NCBI GenBank assembly: GCA_028695495.1
Contig: JAQVIX010000004.1
Location: 1 to 64,000 of the forward strand
Length of the DNA: 64,000 nt
Reading direction: 5' to 3'
Origin: Candidatus Cloacimonadota bacterium
GTDB taxonomy: Bacteria > Cloacimonadota > Cloacimonadia > Cloacimonadales > Cloacimonadaceae
Part shown: in pieces, positions 27,823 to 37,731 of the stretch
How positions within the stretch are numbered: the first letter of the stretch is position 1
How the letters are laid out: each line of letters begins with the position of its first letter
Position numbers and translations under genes: made by a program
Notes under the pieces: model-generated
The model's database searches: none
What the model was told of the DNA's origin: nothing
Seen by the model: only the letters and a program-made list of their open reading frames with translations

Positions 27823-28509
27823 ATGTGTGGAAGATTTGCACAGGTTATCAAACACGAGCAATTAGTAAAATTTGCACGTGAACTAAGGCTGCAGGAAAGC
27901 TCTTTGCAAGAGGAGATTTCCTTCAATGTAGCGCCTTCGCACACGGTGATGAGCATCGTGGCAAAGGGCGATATTTGCTATTTTGGGCACTTCCGCTGGG
28001 GTTTGGTACCATCCTGGATGAAGGAGATCCCCCGCAGCCCCATGATCAACGTGCGGGCAGAAAGCATCTTTGAAAAGCCTTCCTTCAAGGCGTCCATCCT
28101 GCGCCGGCGGGGGGTGATTCCGGTAAATGGCTTTTACGAATGGCGGCAGGGGGATAAACAGCCTTTTTACATCTGTAGTAAAAAAGAGGAATATCTGTAT
28201 TTAGGGATGATCTACGACCTCTGGCAAGGCGCCGATGGCAGCTATCTGCCTACTATGGCTATCATTACCACTCAGGCAAATTACCTGATCAGCAGCCTGC
28301 ACCACCGTATGCCGCTAATTTTGGCACGCGAGGATATAGCGGGCTTTTTGGCACCCCAAATGGTAGATAAAAAGGAAATAGGCGTTTACCTTAAACCCAT
28401 GCTGGAGGATACCTTAAGGATGTATCCCGTAAGCCGGGCGGTGAATAAAGTGATAAATAACTATCCGGCTTTGCTGGAAGAAATAGAGATAGAACAGGAA
28501 ATAGTGTAG
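27823..28509 (+). CDS. SRAP/HMCES-type abasic-site protein (YedK family)
   Basis: Forms a stable thiazolidine cross-link to abasic sites in single-stranded DNA through Cys2, protecting the site during replication. The 228 residues begin MCGRFAQ, giving Cys2 after Met removal, and contain the family hallmarks SFNVAPSHTV (Asn), RWGLVPSWMKE, INVRAES, VNGFYEW (catalytic Glu) and HHRMPLIL (catalytic His). AAGGAT precedes the start. It is divergent from nth and only three bases before the REC-HD-GYP gene, so the latter is probably on the same transcript. Confidence 0.95.
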   Translation: MCGRFAQVIKHEQLVKFARELRLQESSLQEEISFNVAPSHTVMSIVAKGDICYFGHFRWGLVPSWMKEIPRSPMINVRAESIFEKPSFKASILRRRGVIPVNGFYEWRQGDKQPFYICSKKEEYLYLGMIYDLWQGADGSYLPTMAIITTQANYLISSLHHRMPLILAREDIAGFLAPQMVDKKEIGVYLKPMLEDTLRMYPVSRAVNKVINNYPALLEEIEIEQEIV

Positions 28510-28512
28510 TTT

Positions 28513-29589
28513 ATGCTGGAAAGTATCAATATCTTGCTCTTGGATGACGATTTGCACATTCTGGATAGCGTCCGGATGAATCTGAGCAGCCTGGGCGAAT
28601 ACCGCGTATTTGCCTATAGCGATGCACGGGATGCCATTGCAAATATAGAAGGAAAGGATTATGCCGCAGTAATTACAGACGTGGATATGCCGGGCATGAA
28701 CGGACTGCAATTGTTGCAATGGATGAAAGATTATGACGCCACGGTGCCGGTAATCCTAATCACCGGTTCGCAGGAAACAGATATCCTGATGGAAGCCATT
28801 CGCTACGGTGCTTATGATTTTTTGAAAAAGCCGTTTTCACTATCCGATTTGGCGATAATCCTAAAGCGGGCAGTGGAGAAACACGGGCTGCTAAGGCAAA
28901 ACGTATTGCACCACAATCATTTGGAAAGCATGGTAGAAGCGCGCACCCGCGAGCTGAATCAAACCACCAAAAAGCTGGAAATGAGCTATTTGAATACCAT
29001 CCGCGCCATGATAAACGCCATGGAGATAAACGATGAATACACACATGGGCATTCCGAGCGAGTGGCGGCAATCTCGCTATTAATAGGCTCGGCGCTGGAG
29101 CTTTCCAAAGAGGAGATGGACCTTTTGCGCATCGGGGCACTTCTGCACGATTTGGGCAAAATAGGGATTACCACGCAGATCTTGCACAAAGACCAAAGCC
29201 TTACGGATACCGAATATGACGATATCAAGCTGCATCCCATCAAAGGGCTAAAGATAGTGGAACCCATCGGGCTTTCCCCGCGGGTAAAAAACATCATCCT
29301 GCAACACCATGAAAGATACGATGGCAGCGGCTATCCCTTCGGTATCGATAATTCGCAGATCGACTTCTTGGCAGCGATTGTAAGCGTTGCAGATTCCTTT
29401 GATGCCATGATCTCAAACCGCCCTTACCGGCTGGGAGTAAATACCGGCAAGGCAAAATGCGAAATCTGCCAGCAAAGGGCAAAGCAATTTCATCCGGAGG
29501 TGGTGGATGCCTTTGAAAAGATACAGAAACAGATATTTAAGACGCTGGAGAGTCCGGCAATCGTGAAGGAGCTGCTTACGGAAGTGTAG
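28513..29589 (+). CDS. Response regulator with HD-GYP domain (c-di-GMP phosphodiesterase, RpfG type)
   Basis: 358 residues. About 1-125 form a receiver domain (LLLDDDLHILDSV, phospho-acceptor Asp in AVITDVDMPGMNG, Lys in FLKKPFS). A coiled-coil linker spans about 125-165 and an HD-GYP domain about 165-358 (HSERVAAIS, GALLHDLGKIGI, HHERYDGSGYP). It should break down c-di-GMP in response to a sensor kinase, opposing the GGDEF protein at 7319. All metal-binding motifs are present. No cognate kinase is adjacent. It starts three bases after the SRAP stop codon. Confidence 0.94.
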   Translation: MLESINILLLDDDLHILDSVRMNLSSLGEYRVFAYSDARDAIANIEGKDYAAVITDVDMPGMNGLQLLQWMKDYDATVPVILITGSQETDILMEAIRYGAYDFLKKPFSLSDLAIILKRAVEKHGLLRQNVLHHNHLESMVEARTRELNQTTKKLEMSYLNTIRAMINAMEINDEYTHGHSERVAAISLLIGSALELSKEEMDLLRIGALLHDLGKIGITTQILHKDQSLTDTEYDDIKLHPIKGLKIVEPIGLSPRVKNIILQHHERYDGSGYPFGIDNSQIDFLAAIVSVADSFDAMISNRPYRLGVNTGKAKCEICQQRAKQFHPEVVDAFEKIQKQIFKTLESPAIVKELLTEV

Positions 29590-30027
29590 GGGGAGCTCGC
29601 TTCGCTCACAAATGAATGATGAATGATGGCGGTGTTGCTCGCAGGCTCGCATCAAAGTGGCAGGTGGCAGGTGGCAGCAGGTGGCGAACATTGTGTGCTG
29701 TTTATGAGATTGGGGAAAAATGGTGCAGCAATTATGGTTACACGGATTTAACGGATACCACGGATATTTGTAACCACCGAAAAAGACGAGTCTAACCGTT
29801 AATTAACACGAATAAAAAACGAATTAACACAAATTGTATGACTCTTGGAGTTCATTATAGCACGGTAACTTCGGCACTAATGTAGCCCTGCCACCTTGCG
29901 AAGCGTGAAAATTGGAATGCCTTTTGACAAGGGGGTTCCGCTCGGTAGGCATGGTTGGGCATTTCGGTACAGCATATATTATGAAGGGTTTAGCCATCAC
30001 GAATGAACAAACACCAAAAATAAATCT

Positions 30028-30215
30028 CATTTTGTCCACGCCTTGTCCACTATAGGATTATTGGTGGTTGCCCTTCCGTAAAATGCCGGCAAAAATGCTG
30101 GCAGATAAAACGGGAGTGCCTAAGCCACGGGGCGAAGCTGTATCTACGCTTCGCTGCGCGAAGCAATGAATGATGAAGGTATTTCTCGCAAGCTCGCAAT
30201 GGTTTATTAGATGCT
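30028..30215 (+). repeat. CTTGTCCACTATAGG block followed by family A fragment
   Basis: It contains ATTTTGTCCACGCCTTGTCC, CTATAGGATTATTGGTGG, AATGCCGGCAAAAATGCTGG and GGGAGTGCCTAAGCCACGGG, then GAATGATG units and GCAATGGTTTATTAGATGCT. It aligns with 22734-22960 and with the reverse of 54590-54790. Confidence 0.8.
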
Positions 30216-30249
30216 GGCGCATGATCGTGGAATATGGAGACAGGGGTAA

Positions 30250-30492
30250 GAGGCTGTCCCGAAATACGCAAACAACACAACAACAAGAAATGTCTGCCCC
30301 TGAAATGTAGGGGTTCAATGCCTTGAACCCGCCGAAATTTACACGCAACAGGTAATCATTACAGATTGTGTATCAATTTATTATGGTGTGCGCTCTCAAG
30401 CACGCTTTGTTAAAAGCGGGCGCAAAGCCGTGCGCCCCTACATTTCCAATGTGACAGATATTGTGCTTGGTTTTGGCATTTCGGGACAGCCT
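30250..30492 (+). mobile_element. MITE-like element, copy 2 (about 243 bp)
   Basis: GAGGCTGTCCCGAAATACGC at the left and GGCATTTCGGGACAGCC at the right; interior CTGAAATGTAGGGGTTCAAT, CCTTGAACCCGCCGAAATTT and AAAGCGGGCGCAAAGCCGTG as in the other copies. Same orientation as copy 1. No coding sequence. Confidence 0.85.
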
Positions 30493-30761
30493 TTTAAGCC
30501 AAATCGGAGTTTGGCAGCCCGTGTAGAGGCAAGGCGGATAAGCGCGATGAAGTCCAAAAGTCTGGGTGCTGCGCTTTGTTCGTAATTCTTTGTTCTTGTT
30601 TATTGGTGTTTATTCGTGTTAATTTGTGGACATTCGTTTTTTATTCGTGTAAATTAGTGGTAAAAGCTCCAATTGCTACTTCTACAAAATGCCAATTCCC
30701 AAGCAGCTATCTTTGAAACGAGCGCAGCCCTGCCACCTGCAACCTGCAGCCTGCGTGGCAT

Positions 30762-30794
30762 AAAAAAAAGGGGCAGGCACAATACCCACCCCTT
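30762..30794 (-). terminator. Rho-independent terminator of the CoA-transferase operon
   Basis: On the minus strand AAGGGG(T)GGG pairs with CC(TG)CCCCTT and is followed by eight T. It lies 20 bases after the stop codon of the B subunit. Confidence 0.85.
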
Positions 30795-30814
30795 ACGCAT
30801 ATTACAGCATGGCT

Positions 30815-31468
30815 TTACGACGGCATGGTTTTTAGCTCGTCTGCCACTATTACTTCTGCTTCGGTGGCTTTCAGCACATCTTCCAGGTTTACACCTTCGG
30901 CAAGCTCTTTTAGCAGCAAGCCCTTATCCGTTACTTCCAATACCGCCATATCGGTAATAATAAGGCTTACTTTGCCTTTGGCGGTAAGCGGCAGGGTGCA
31001 TTGTTTCAGGATTTTGGGATTACCGTATTTATCGCAATGTTCCATCGCCACTATCACCTTGCGGGCGCCGGTAACGAGGTCCATGGCGCCGCCCATGCCG
31101 GGCACCATCTTGCCGGGAATCATCCAATTTGCCAGGTTTCCTTCCTGATCCACCTGCAAGGCGCCCAAGACGGTGGCGTCTATATGCCCGCCGCGGATGA
31201 TGGCAAAGCTAAGTGCGCTATCAAAGAAGCTATGCCCCTTCAATGCGGTAATAAAGCCGCCGCCGGCGTTGATCATATCCTTATCCTCGGTGCCTTCGGC
31301 GGGTTTGGGTCCCACGCCCAGCATGCCGTTTTCACTTTGGAAAAATACATGCACACCGGCGGGGATGTGGTTTACCGCTTCCGTGGGCAAGCCGATGCCG
31401 AGATTTACGTAGTCTCCATCCTTGAATTCCATGGCGATTCTGCGCCCAATCATTGCACGTTTATCCAT
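30815..31468 (-). CDS. atoA: 3-oxoacid/acetate CoA-transferase, subunit B
   Basis: The beta subunit of a class I CoA-transferase, which moves CoA between an acyl-CoA and a free acid (for example acetoacetyl-CoA/acetate or propionyl-CoA/acetate). 217 residues with VNLGIGLPT, QSENGMLGVGP (the Glu is the catalytic residue that forms the glutamyl-CoA thioester), INAGGGF and a C-terminal DMAVLEVTDKGL. The start overlaps the end of subunit A by eight bases. A strong terminator follows. Substrate cannot be told from sequence. Confidence 0.94.
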   Translation of the reverse strand: MDKRAMIGRRIAMEFKDGDYVNLGIGLPTEAVNHIPAGVHVFFQSENGMLGVGPKPAEGTEDKDMINAGGGFITALKGHSFFDSALSFAIIRGGHIDATVLGALQVDQEGNLANWMIPGKMVPGMGGAMDLVTGARKVIVAMEHCDKYGNPKILKQCTLPLTAKGKVSLIITDMAVLEVTDKGLLLKELAEGVNLEDVLKATEAEVIVADELKTMPS

Positions 31469-32126
31469 TTTGAACCTCCGGTGATGGCACGATGTATTTT
31501 ACAAAAACTCCCGGACAGGCGATGGCTTCGGGGTCCAGCTCGCCTACTTCCACTATCTCTTCTGCTTCGGCGATGGTAATGCGCCCCGCCATTGCCATGA
31601 TGGGGTTGCTATTGCGGGCAGTTTTGCGAAAAACGAGATTGCCCATCTTATCTGCTTTCCAGGCTTTTACCAGGGCAAAATCGCTGGGGATGGCGGGTTC
31701 CAGGAGGTAAGGCACGCCATCTACAGTGATAATCTGTTTACCTTCTTCCACCACGGTGCCCAAACCGGTGGGGGTAAGGATGCCACCCAGACCGGCGCCA
31801 TAGGCACGAACTCGCTCCATCAGGGTTCCCTGCGGCACCAGCTCGATATCCACATGCCCTTCGTTCATCTGGGCTTGAATGGCTTTATTGGTGCCCAAAT
31901 GGGATACCTGGGCGCTCTTAATCAGGCGGTTTACCACCAGTTTGCCTACGCCGCGATTTTCCCAATCCGAGGCAATAACGATGATATGCAGGTCTTTCAC
32001 CCCGCGCTCCACGATAGCGTCGATAATGCCTTCTGGAGCACCTACCGCCAAAAAGCCACTGATGGCGAGGCGGCTGCCATCCGGTATCATTGCAGCCGCT
32101 TCGGCTGCGCTAATGATTTTTGCCAT
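31461..32126 (-). CDS. atoD: 3-oxoacid/acetate CoA-transferase, subunit A
   Basis: The alpha subunit paired with the B subunit downstream. 221 residues; IPDGSRLAISGFLAVGAPEGIIDA gives the CoA-binding glycine-rich loop, followed by HLGTNKAIQAQMNEG, ELVPQGTLMERVRAYGAGLGG and ALVKAWKADKMGNLVFRKTARN, all typical of the family. AGGAGAAGAA precedes the ATG. It is the first gene of a two-gene operon; HflX ends 62 bases upstream on the same strand. Confidence 0.94.
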   Translation of the reverse strand: MAKIISAAEAAAMIPDGSRLAISGFLAVGAPEGIIDAIVERGVKDLHIIVIASDWENRGVGKLVVNRLIKSAQVSHLGTNKAIQAQMNEGHVDIELVPQGTLMERVRAYGAGLGGILTPTGLGTVVEEGKQIITVDGVPYLLEPAIPSDFALVKAWKADKMGNLVFRKTARNSNPIMAMAGRITIAEAEEIVEVGELDPEAIACPGVFVKYIVPSPEVQNG

Positions 32127-32188
32127 TTCTTCTCCTCTGATCTGATATTTTTATTATTCTAACTTCGATATTTAAAAGGGGATATATG

Positions 32189-33523
32189 TCAATCAATTTC
32201 GCTTTCCAAAATGTATTCTTCCACCCAGTGCCGCTCTTTGGCAGGGAGCTTTACCTTCAGGTAAATGCCATCTTCGCGGTAGTCTTCAGTCTCGATTTTG
32301 CCGATTTCGTGCAGGCGGGAAACCAGGGCAGTTTGCGCATAAGGCAATTTGAGGGAAAGTATTTGGTTATCTAAGAGCTGCTTTTCCACCGCTTCTAAAA
32401 GCTGGGGGATATTGCTGCCTTCGACGGCGGAGATGGCTACAGCGCCTTGGTGGTGCAGGCTAAGTAGCTTTACCAGATTATCATCGATGAGGTCGCTTTT
32501 ATTTAGCACCAATATCTGCGGAATCTGGCTGGCGCCAATGCTTTGCAATACGCTTTCTACCTGTTCGATGTAGTAATCATGCCGCAGATCGGAGATATCT
32601 ACTACGTGCAGTAGCAAATCCGCATCTACTACTTCCATCAAAGTGGCGCGGAAAGAGGCTACCAAATGGTGCGGCAGCTTCGAGATAAAGCCCACGGTAT
32701 CCGAGATAACTACCGGTGCGCCGGTGGAAAGCTTTAGCTGGCGGCTGGTGGAATCCAAAGTGGCAAAGAGCATATCTTCCACCAATACTCCGGCATCGGT
32801 AAGGCGGTTGAAGAGCGTGGATTTGCCGGCATTGGTATAGCCCACCAGGCAGAGCTTTAGGCTTTGTTCGCGCTGTTTGCGCTGGGTTTCTTTGTGTTTG
32901 CTAATGCGATCGATGGCATCGTTTATCTTGCGGATTTGGGTGCGAATAAGGCGGCGATCGATCTCAATCTGCTTTTCTCCCATGCCACGGGTAGCCATGC
33001 CCCCGCTGGCGCGTCCGCTACCGCGCTCTTTATCAAAATGACCCCAAAGGCGCTTGAGGCGGGGTAATTGGTATTCGAGTTCTGCCAGCTTTACCTGCAA
33101 TTTTGCCTCTTTGGTTTTGGCGTGGCGGTGGAAGATAGAGAGGATCAGCTCGGTGCGGTCGATTACCTGAATGGCAAAGTTCTTTTCGATATTGCGGGCT
33201 TGAACGGGGCTAAGCTCGTCGTTGATGATCAGATAATCCGCTTTGGCGCCAAAGAGTTTGTGGGCAAGCTCTTCCAAAAAGCCTTTGCCAAAGTAGGTGC
33301 TGGTATCCGGCTGTGCGCGCTTTTGGGTATAGCGCCCCAGGATGGCGATGCCGGCGGTATCTGCCAAACGCTCCAGCTCGTCCAGGGATTCCCGGCTTTC
33401 CTCGTCGCTCTCCTTTTGGCGGATTACCGCGGCGATAAAAGCGCTCTGCTCTTCGCTTTCGGGAAGCTCCCAGTCTTCGTCTTCCAGCTCGTATTCTTTA
33501 AAGAGGTCGTAATCTTGCGTCAT
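32189..33523 (-). CDS. hflX: HflX GTPase (ribosome-splitting factor)
   Basis: 444 residues. An N-terminal HflX domain (GKGFLEELAHKL, DYLIINDELSPVQARNIE), a glycine-rich linker (RGSGRASGGMATRGMGEKQIEIDRR, split here only as RGSGRASGG ... GMGEKQIE), then a G domain: G1 GYTNAGKST, G3 DTVGFISKLPH, G4 NKSD. HflX binds 50S subunits and rescues stalled ribosomes under stress. The start at 33523 is eight bases after the subtilase stop, without a strong ribosome-binding site, so translational coupling is likely. A housekeeping gene at the end of an exported-protein operon is unusual. Confidence 0.95.
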   Translation of the reverse strand: MTQDYDLFKEYELEDEDWELPESEEQSAFIAAVIRQKESDEESRESLDELERLADTAGIAILGRYTQKRAQPDTSTYFGKGFLEELAHKLFGAKADYLIINDELSPVQARNIEKNFAIQVIDRTELILSIFHRHAKTKEAKLQVKLAELEYQLPRLKRLWGHFDKERGSGRASGGMATRGMGEKQIEIDRRLIRTQIRKINDAIDRISKHKETQRKQREQSLKLCLVGYTNAGKSTLFNRLTDAGVLVEDMLFATLDSTSRQLKLSTGAPVVISDTVGFISKLPHHLVASFRATLMEVVDADLLLHVVDISDLRHDYYIEQVESVLQSIGASQIPQILVLNKSDLIDDNLVKLLSLHHQGAVAISAVEGSNIPQLLEAVEKQLLDNQILSLKLPYAQTALVSRLHEIGKIETEDYREDGIYLKVKLPAKERHWVEEYILESEID

Positions 33524-33531
33524 ATCGGTAT

Positions 33532-36500
33532 CTAATTAATGATGGCAAGCTTGCCGCGAGTGCGCTCGCCCGCCATCTCGATGATATAGAAATACACTCC
33601 ACTGGAAAGGGTATGACCCTTATTGTTCTTCAGGTTCCAGCGGTAGCTAATACGGTTATTATCCGGATTGAAGGGACCTATACTACTGGTATATACCAGA
33701 TTGCCGGAGGCAGAATAGATGGCAATCTTGCCCTTCTTGTGGGGCGGGAAGTTCATGAATACAATCTCGCCATCCTGCTTTGGATTTATCGGATTGGGAT
33801 ATACTATCAATTGCTTGAGGTCTTTGATCTCGCGCAGGGCAAAGCGCGCCAAATTATGCTGTTTGGAGATAAGGTTGCCGCTTAAATCAGTAAGGTTTTC
33901 CACGCGGATATAATATGCCTGGTCGCTGTATTTGAGGGGGTGCGCCAGGCTAATCTTGATCTTATCACCATTAGCTTCGGCGCGGATAATGCTATTGGTA
34001 GGGTCGTTTGCCGGCGTAGTAAGAATATAATTTGCCAGATATTCCGTTCCGGTAGCAGCCAGATCTTCACTAAAGAGAATCTCCAGCTCGCTGTTGCCCT
34101 TTAGAATCTGGGTGCTTAATATCTGCGGTGGCTCGATATCTGCCACATAGTAAAAGCTGTATTCAGTTTGCTGCATGGCTACGCCGCTATTGCCATAAAT
34201 ACCGTAGATGGCGAGGGTAAGCGCTTCTTCGGTGGCGGGGATGGCTTCGCGAAAGAGCAATTGCACGCCGGTGGATTGGGCGATGTTGTTTACGGATTGC
34301 GGTCTGCCCACGCCGTGGCTTAGTTCATAATGCCCCGGGCTTTGGTAGATGGCGGGAATGGCTTGGTTGTAGTAAACGCGCAGGATATTGCTGCCCACCA
34401 TGGTGATGCTTTCCACCTGGGGTGCTGGTAGCGGGATGGCGCTTTGCCAGGCGCTGGGCACGCTCTCGCTGGGGCTGTAGCTGGTATTTACCGCCGCTAT
34501 GGCGTATTCATAACGGGTATCTGCTGTAAGTCCCATATCTATATATTCGGCAGTAAGTAAGCTATCGATCAAAGAGATTTCTCCGCCGGCTGCTTTGCGG
34601 AAGAGGCGGTAATATTCGGCATCTGTGGCAATCCAGTTTAATTGCACGCGGTGCTCATCCAGAGGGCGGGCGCTAAAGTTTGCCGGAGTGGCAGGTCCCG
34701 TAAAGGGTTCATCCATCCCCCATTCCACGGCAATCAGGGAATCTGCACCCACGCTGTAATTGCTGATAATCCAGAGTTTACCCGCTTCATCCTCGCGCGC
34801 TGCCAGACGGTAATTTGCAAAGCTATCGCCCATAAAGATGGGTTTGAACTCACCATCTATGTATTTCAGGATGTACAGGCTGGGGCTAATGCCCAAGATC
34901 ACCTCGTCTTTACCATCGCCATCAATATCTTTTACCAAGATGGTATTCTGCGAAATCACCTGGTTAAACATGATATTGCCCATGCTTTTGTAGGAGTTAT
35001 TGCCATCGGTGGTGAAGGCTTCAAAATACCAGAAAGTGAGATCGGGATCCAAAAGATGGGTATTGTAGCCGCCCACGATGAAATCCTTTTGCCCATCGCC
35101 GTCAAAATCGCCCACGGCAAGCTGATAGGTATTGCCCACCGGCATACGGCGTTCCCATACCAATTCCGGCTCATTACCCATCTGCGCCTCGTAAATCATT
35201 ACATCCCCATCCGTATCGGCGGTAAGCACGTCGTTCTGATTATCCGCATCCAGCTTGTCCACGATTACGGTGGGCACGAAGTTATTACGCGTTTCGGTGG
35301 GGCTGTTATTTACCAAAGTGTGATTTAGGAGATAGTTGCCCATGTTGTTGCGGGAATAGATTTCCACCACGCGCTGCGCCGGCAGGTTCGTAACCACCAC
35401 GATGTCCTTTCTGCCGTTATTGTCGTAATCCACCAAACAACCGCCGGTAACGCCCGTTTTTTGCCAAAGCAGCGAATCTGGGCTGGGATAATGCTGCCCC
35501 GGCTTGGTTTCCCAGAGGTAGCCGGTATCCGAGCGAATCATGAGCAGCTCCTGCCCAAAGCTATTGGTATTGCCTATATCCAGCGGCCAGCCGGTTTGCC
35601 CGAAGTCATTTGTTTGCAAATGCACGCCACCTTGCGGTTCATAAGCGTAGATGGCACCATAGCCCACCTCGGGCACGTCCATTGCTACATATTCCAGCTT
35701 GCCATTATCGTTAAAATCCACCATCTTATCCAGCGGCACCCGCGCTTTGCCTATTTCCCGATAGCTAAAGCCGTGGGTAGGAACGCTTTCGTAATGGATA
35801 TCCATAAAGTTTTGATACAAAGGGCTTTCGTAGCTTAAGCCAGCGCTGTTTTCCGCAGTGATCTGGATCGATATCTTGCCTTCCGGCAAATCGCCGGGCA
35901 ATGCCCATACTTGCAGGCTATCGCTAAAGCTGGTATATAGCTCCCGGCTATAGCCATCGCCATTGTTAAGCTTCAAAGTGGCAAGCACCTTTTCATCGAA
36001 AGCGCAGGAAATATAGTGCTTTAGCTCGGTTCTATCGTAGCGGCTAAAGCCAAGCAGCGTTTCCGTGCGCAATACGGGCGCCGTGCGATCAACCGTAATG
36101 GTGCGGTAATAATTGTATTTCATCAGGTTATTTTGCGTTTTCTGATATTGCAGGCGCAGGAGATACTTGCCTTCGGCAAAGCTATGCGGGATGTAAAACT
36201 CGCCCAGGCGTCCATTTACCACCGGCTGGGTAAAATATGTGGGCTGCGGCACATGCTCGCGCGCATCCAGCCAGCCGCTCATCGCGGGATTGCTCAGGCT
36301 GCGATACATCAGGGTATAGCGCGCAAAATCCTCGCCATACACGCTGCCTATAATCTCCACCGTGGAAGCTACGCCAATCTCATCTGCCGGACTGATGATT
36401 TCCACAAACGGCGGATCAAGCCCCTCTAAAAGCTTTTGGGTGTTCAACATACCGTGTCCGGTTTTCATATCATAGCCGGGGTCGCCCAGGTCGTCTGTAG

Positions 36501-37710
36501 AGCTTAAGAGCCTTGCCCTTACCTCGGCGGGGCTTAGCTGCGGCATTAGTGAAAGCAGTAGCGCAATGCTCCCGCTTACAAAGGGTGCGCTCATGGAGGT
36601 GCCGCTCATCTCCATATATTGGTCTGCCCCTTCTTCTTTGTAGGTGGAAAGCACCATCTCGCCGGGGGCTACCAAATCTAAATCGTGCCCATAGCTGGAG
36701 AAGGTGGAAAGAATCTTGCCGCTATTTACGCTGCCCACGCTTATTACACTGGATAGCCGGGCAGGATAGCTCATATTATCCCCCTGAGTATTGCCAGATG
36801 AGGCTACCAATACCACGCCTTTATTATAGGCATAGTCGCAGGCATCGGCAATAATGGCGGAGTAAGCGGGGTCTCCCCAGCTCATATTGATTACCCGGCA
36901 GCCGTTATCTGCCGCATAGATGATGGCAGCCGCAGCGTCGTCATCCTGCAAAAAACCTTCGGTAGTGGTGCGAAAGCCTGCGCGCAAAGGCATGATGGAG
37001 ATATTCCAGCATACACCGCTGATGCCAATGCCGTTATTGCCTTTGGCACCGATAATGCCGGAAACGTGGGTGCCGTGATAGTTCTCGTCTGTTACATCGT
37101 TATCTGGCTCCAAATAGTCGCCCAGCGCCACATCCGCCATCTCCGGCGCATCTACAAAGTCCCAGCCGCACCAATCGTCTATATAGCCATTGCCATCGTC
37201 ATCAATGCCGTTATCCGGTATCTCGTTGGGATTGATATATACGTTGTCCATGATGTCTGGATGATTGATAAGGAGTCCGCTATCCACTACTCCCACAATG
37301 ATCTGCTTATTTCCCGTGCTATAATTCCAGGCGCGGGGGATATTGCAAAGATGGTGAAACTGCCGGCTATAAAGAGGGTCATTTGGCGTGGCGTGCATGC
37401 GCCTGAGATAGTTTGGCTCGATATATTCGATGCCGGGGATATTGAGCGACTTTAGCTCTGCCAAAGGCGGCATATCCTTAAGATACACAGTAAAATAGCG
37501 GGTAGAGGGCATGCCCTTTATAGGCTCCATCCGCTTTACCTGAAAGTTTGCCAGATAGCTATCAAGCTGCACAATGCCGCTTTGTAAACCCTTGATCTCC
37601 AAAGGCTGACTGCTTTTAATTAGAAGCTGCCCCGGCACATAGAGGGATTCCGCCACGAGACTGATGCCCAGCGCCAGGAATAATACAAGGATAAGGCTCT
37701 TTTTCATCAT
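33532..37710 (-). CDS. Large secreted subtilase with FG-GAP/VCBS-like repeats, FnIII and T9SS-type sorting domain
   Basis: 1392 residues from the ATG at 37710; a TTG two codons upstream gives the longer frame but has no better ribosome-binding site. Signal peptide, then an S8 domain with Asp143 (VGVVDSGLLINHPDI), His212 (HGTHVSGIIGA) and Ser372 (GTSMSAPFVSG); an Asp/Gly/Asn-rich loop near 165-180 suggests calcium binding. About 640-1000 contains VCBS/FG-GAP-like blades (VDYDNNGRKDIVVVTN, GDFDGDGQKDFIVGG, KDIDGDGKDEVILG). A FnIII domain follows and the end has VYPNPINP, IAIYSASGNLVY and SSGVYFYIIEM, the T9SS sorting signature. It sits 21 bases after the PorV/PorQ-like gene and directly before hflX. 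Confidence 0.92.
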   Translation of the reverse strand: MMKKSLILVLFLALGISLVAESLYVPGQLLIKSSQPLEIKGLQSGIVQLDSYLANFQVKRMEPIKGMPSTRYFTVYLKDMPPLAELKSLNIPGIEYIEPNYLRRMHATPNDPLYSRQFHHLCNIPRAWNYSTGNKQIIVGVVDSGLLINHPDIMDNVYINPNEIPDNGIDDDGNGYIDDWCGWDFVDAPEMADVALGDYLEPDNDVTDENYHGTHVSGIIGAKGNNGIGISGVCWNISIMPLRAGFRTTTEGFLQDDDAAAAIIYAADNGCRVINMSWGDPAYSAIIADACDYAYNKGVVLVASSGNTQGDNMSYPARLSSVISVGSVNSGKILSTFSSYGHDLDLVAPGEMVLSTYKEEGADQYMEMSGTSMSAPFVSGSIALLLSLMPQLSPAEVRARLLSSTDDLGDPGYDMKTGHGMLNTQKLLEGLDPPFVEIISPADEIGVASTVEIIGSVYGEDFARYTLMYRSLSNPAMSGWLDAREHVPQPTYFTQPVVNGRLGEFYIPHSFAEGKYLLRLQYQKTQNNLMKYNYYRTITVDRTAPVLRTETLLGFSRYDRTELKHYISCAFDEKVLATLKLNNGDGYSRELYTSFSDSLQVWALPGDLPEGKISIQITAENSAGLSYESPLYQNFMDIHYESVPTHGFSYREIGKARVPLDKMVDFNDNGKLEYVAMDVPEVGYGAIYAYEPQGGVHLQTNDFGQTGWPLDIGNTNSFGQELLMIRSDTGYLWETKPGQHYPSPDSLLWQKTGVTGGCLVDYDNNGRKDIVVVTNLPAQRVVEIYSRNNMGNYLLNHTLVNNSPTETRNNFVPTVIVDKLDADNQNDVLTADTDGDVMIYEAQMGNEPELVWERRMPVGNTYQLAVGDFDGDGQKDFIVGGYNTHLLDPDLTFWYFEAFTTDGNNSYKSMGNIMFNQVISQNTILVKDIDGDGKDEVILGISPSLYILKYIDGEFKPIFMGDSFANYRLAAREDEAGKLWIISNYSVGADSLIAVEWGMDEPFTGPATPANFSARPLDEHRVQLNWIATDAEYYRLFRKAAGGEISLIDSLLTAEYIDMGLTADTRYEYAIAAVNTSYSPSESVPSAWQSAIPLPAPQVESITMVGSNILRVYYNQAIPAIYQSPGHYELSHGVGRPQSVNNIAQSTGVQLLFREAIPATEEALTLAIYGIYGNSGVAMQQTEYSFYYVADIEPPQILSTQILKGNSELEILFSEDLAATGTEYLANYILTTPANDPTNSIIRAEANGDKIKISLAHPLKYSDQAYYIRVENLTDLSGNLISKQHNLARFALREIKDLKQLIVYPNPINPKQDGEIVFMNFPPHKKGKIAIYSASGNLVYTSSIGPFNPDNNRISYRWNLKNNKGHTLSSGVYFYIIEMAGERTRGKLAIIN

Positions 37711-37731
37711 TTCCAATATCTTAGCATCCTA

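Larger units (their letters stand above)
29590..30814. other. 1.2-kb intergenic repeat region
   Basis: No supported gene. In order: fragments of family A at 29600-29660 and 29735-29840, a partial GGTTCCGCTCGG(C/T)AGGCATG fragment near 29930, the CTTGTCCACTATAGG block at about 30028-30150, a family A fragment to 30215, MITE copy 2 (30250-30492), a degraded family A copy (30530-30690), simple CCTGCAACCTGCAGCCTGC sequence, and a terminator for the CoA-transferase genes (30762-30794). Confidence 0.7.

Noticed and set aside
34642-35328. 228-residue frame antisense to the large subtilase
   Set aside because: Shadow frame; the minus-strand protein there has clear FG-GAP-type motifs.
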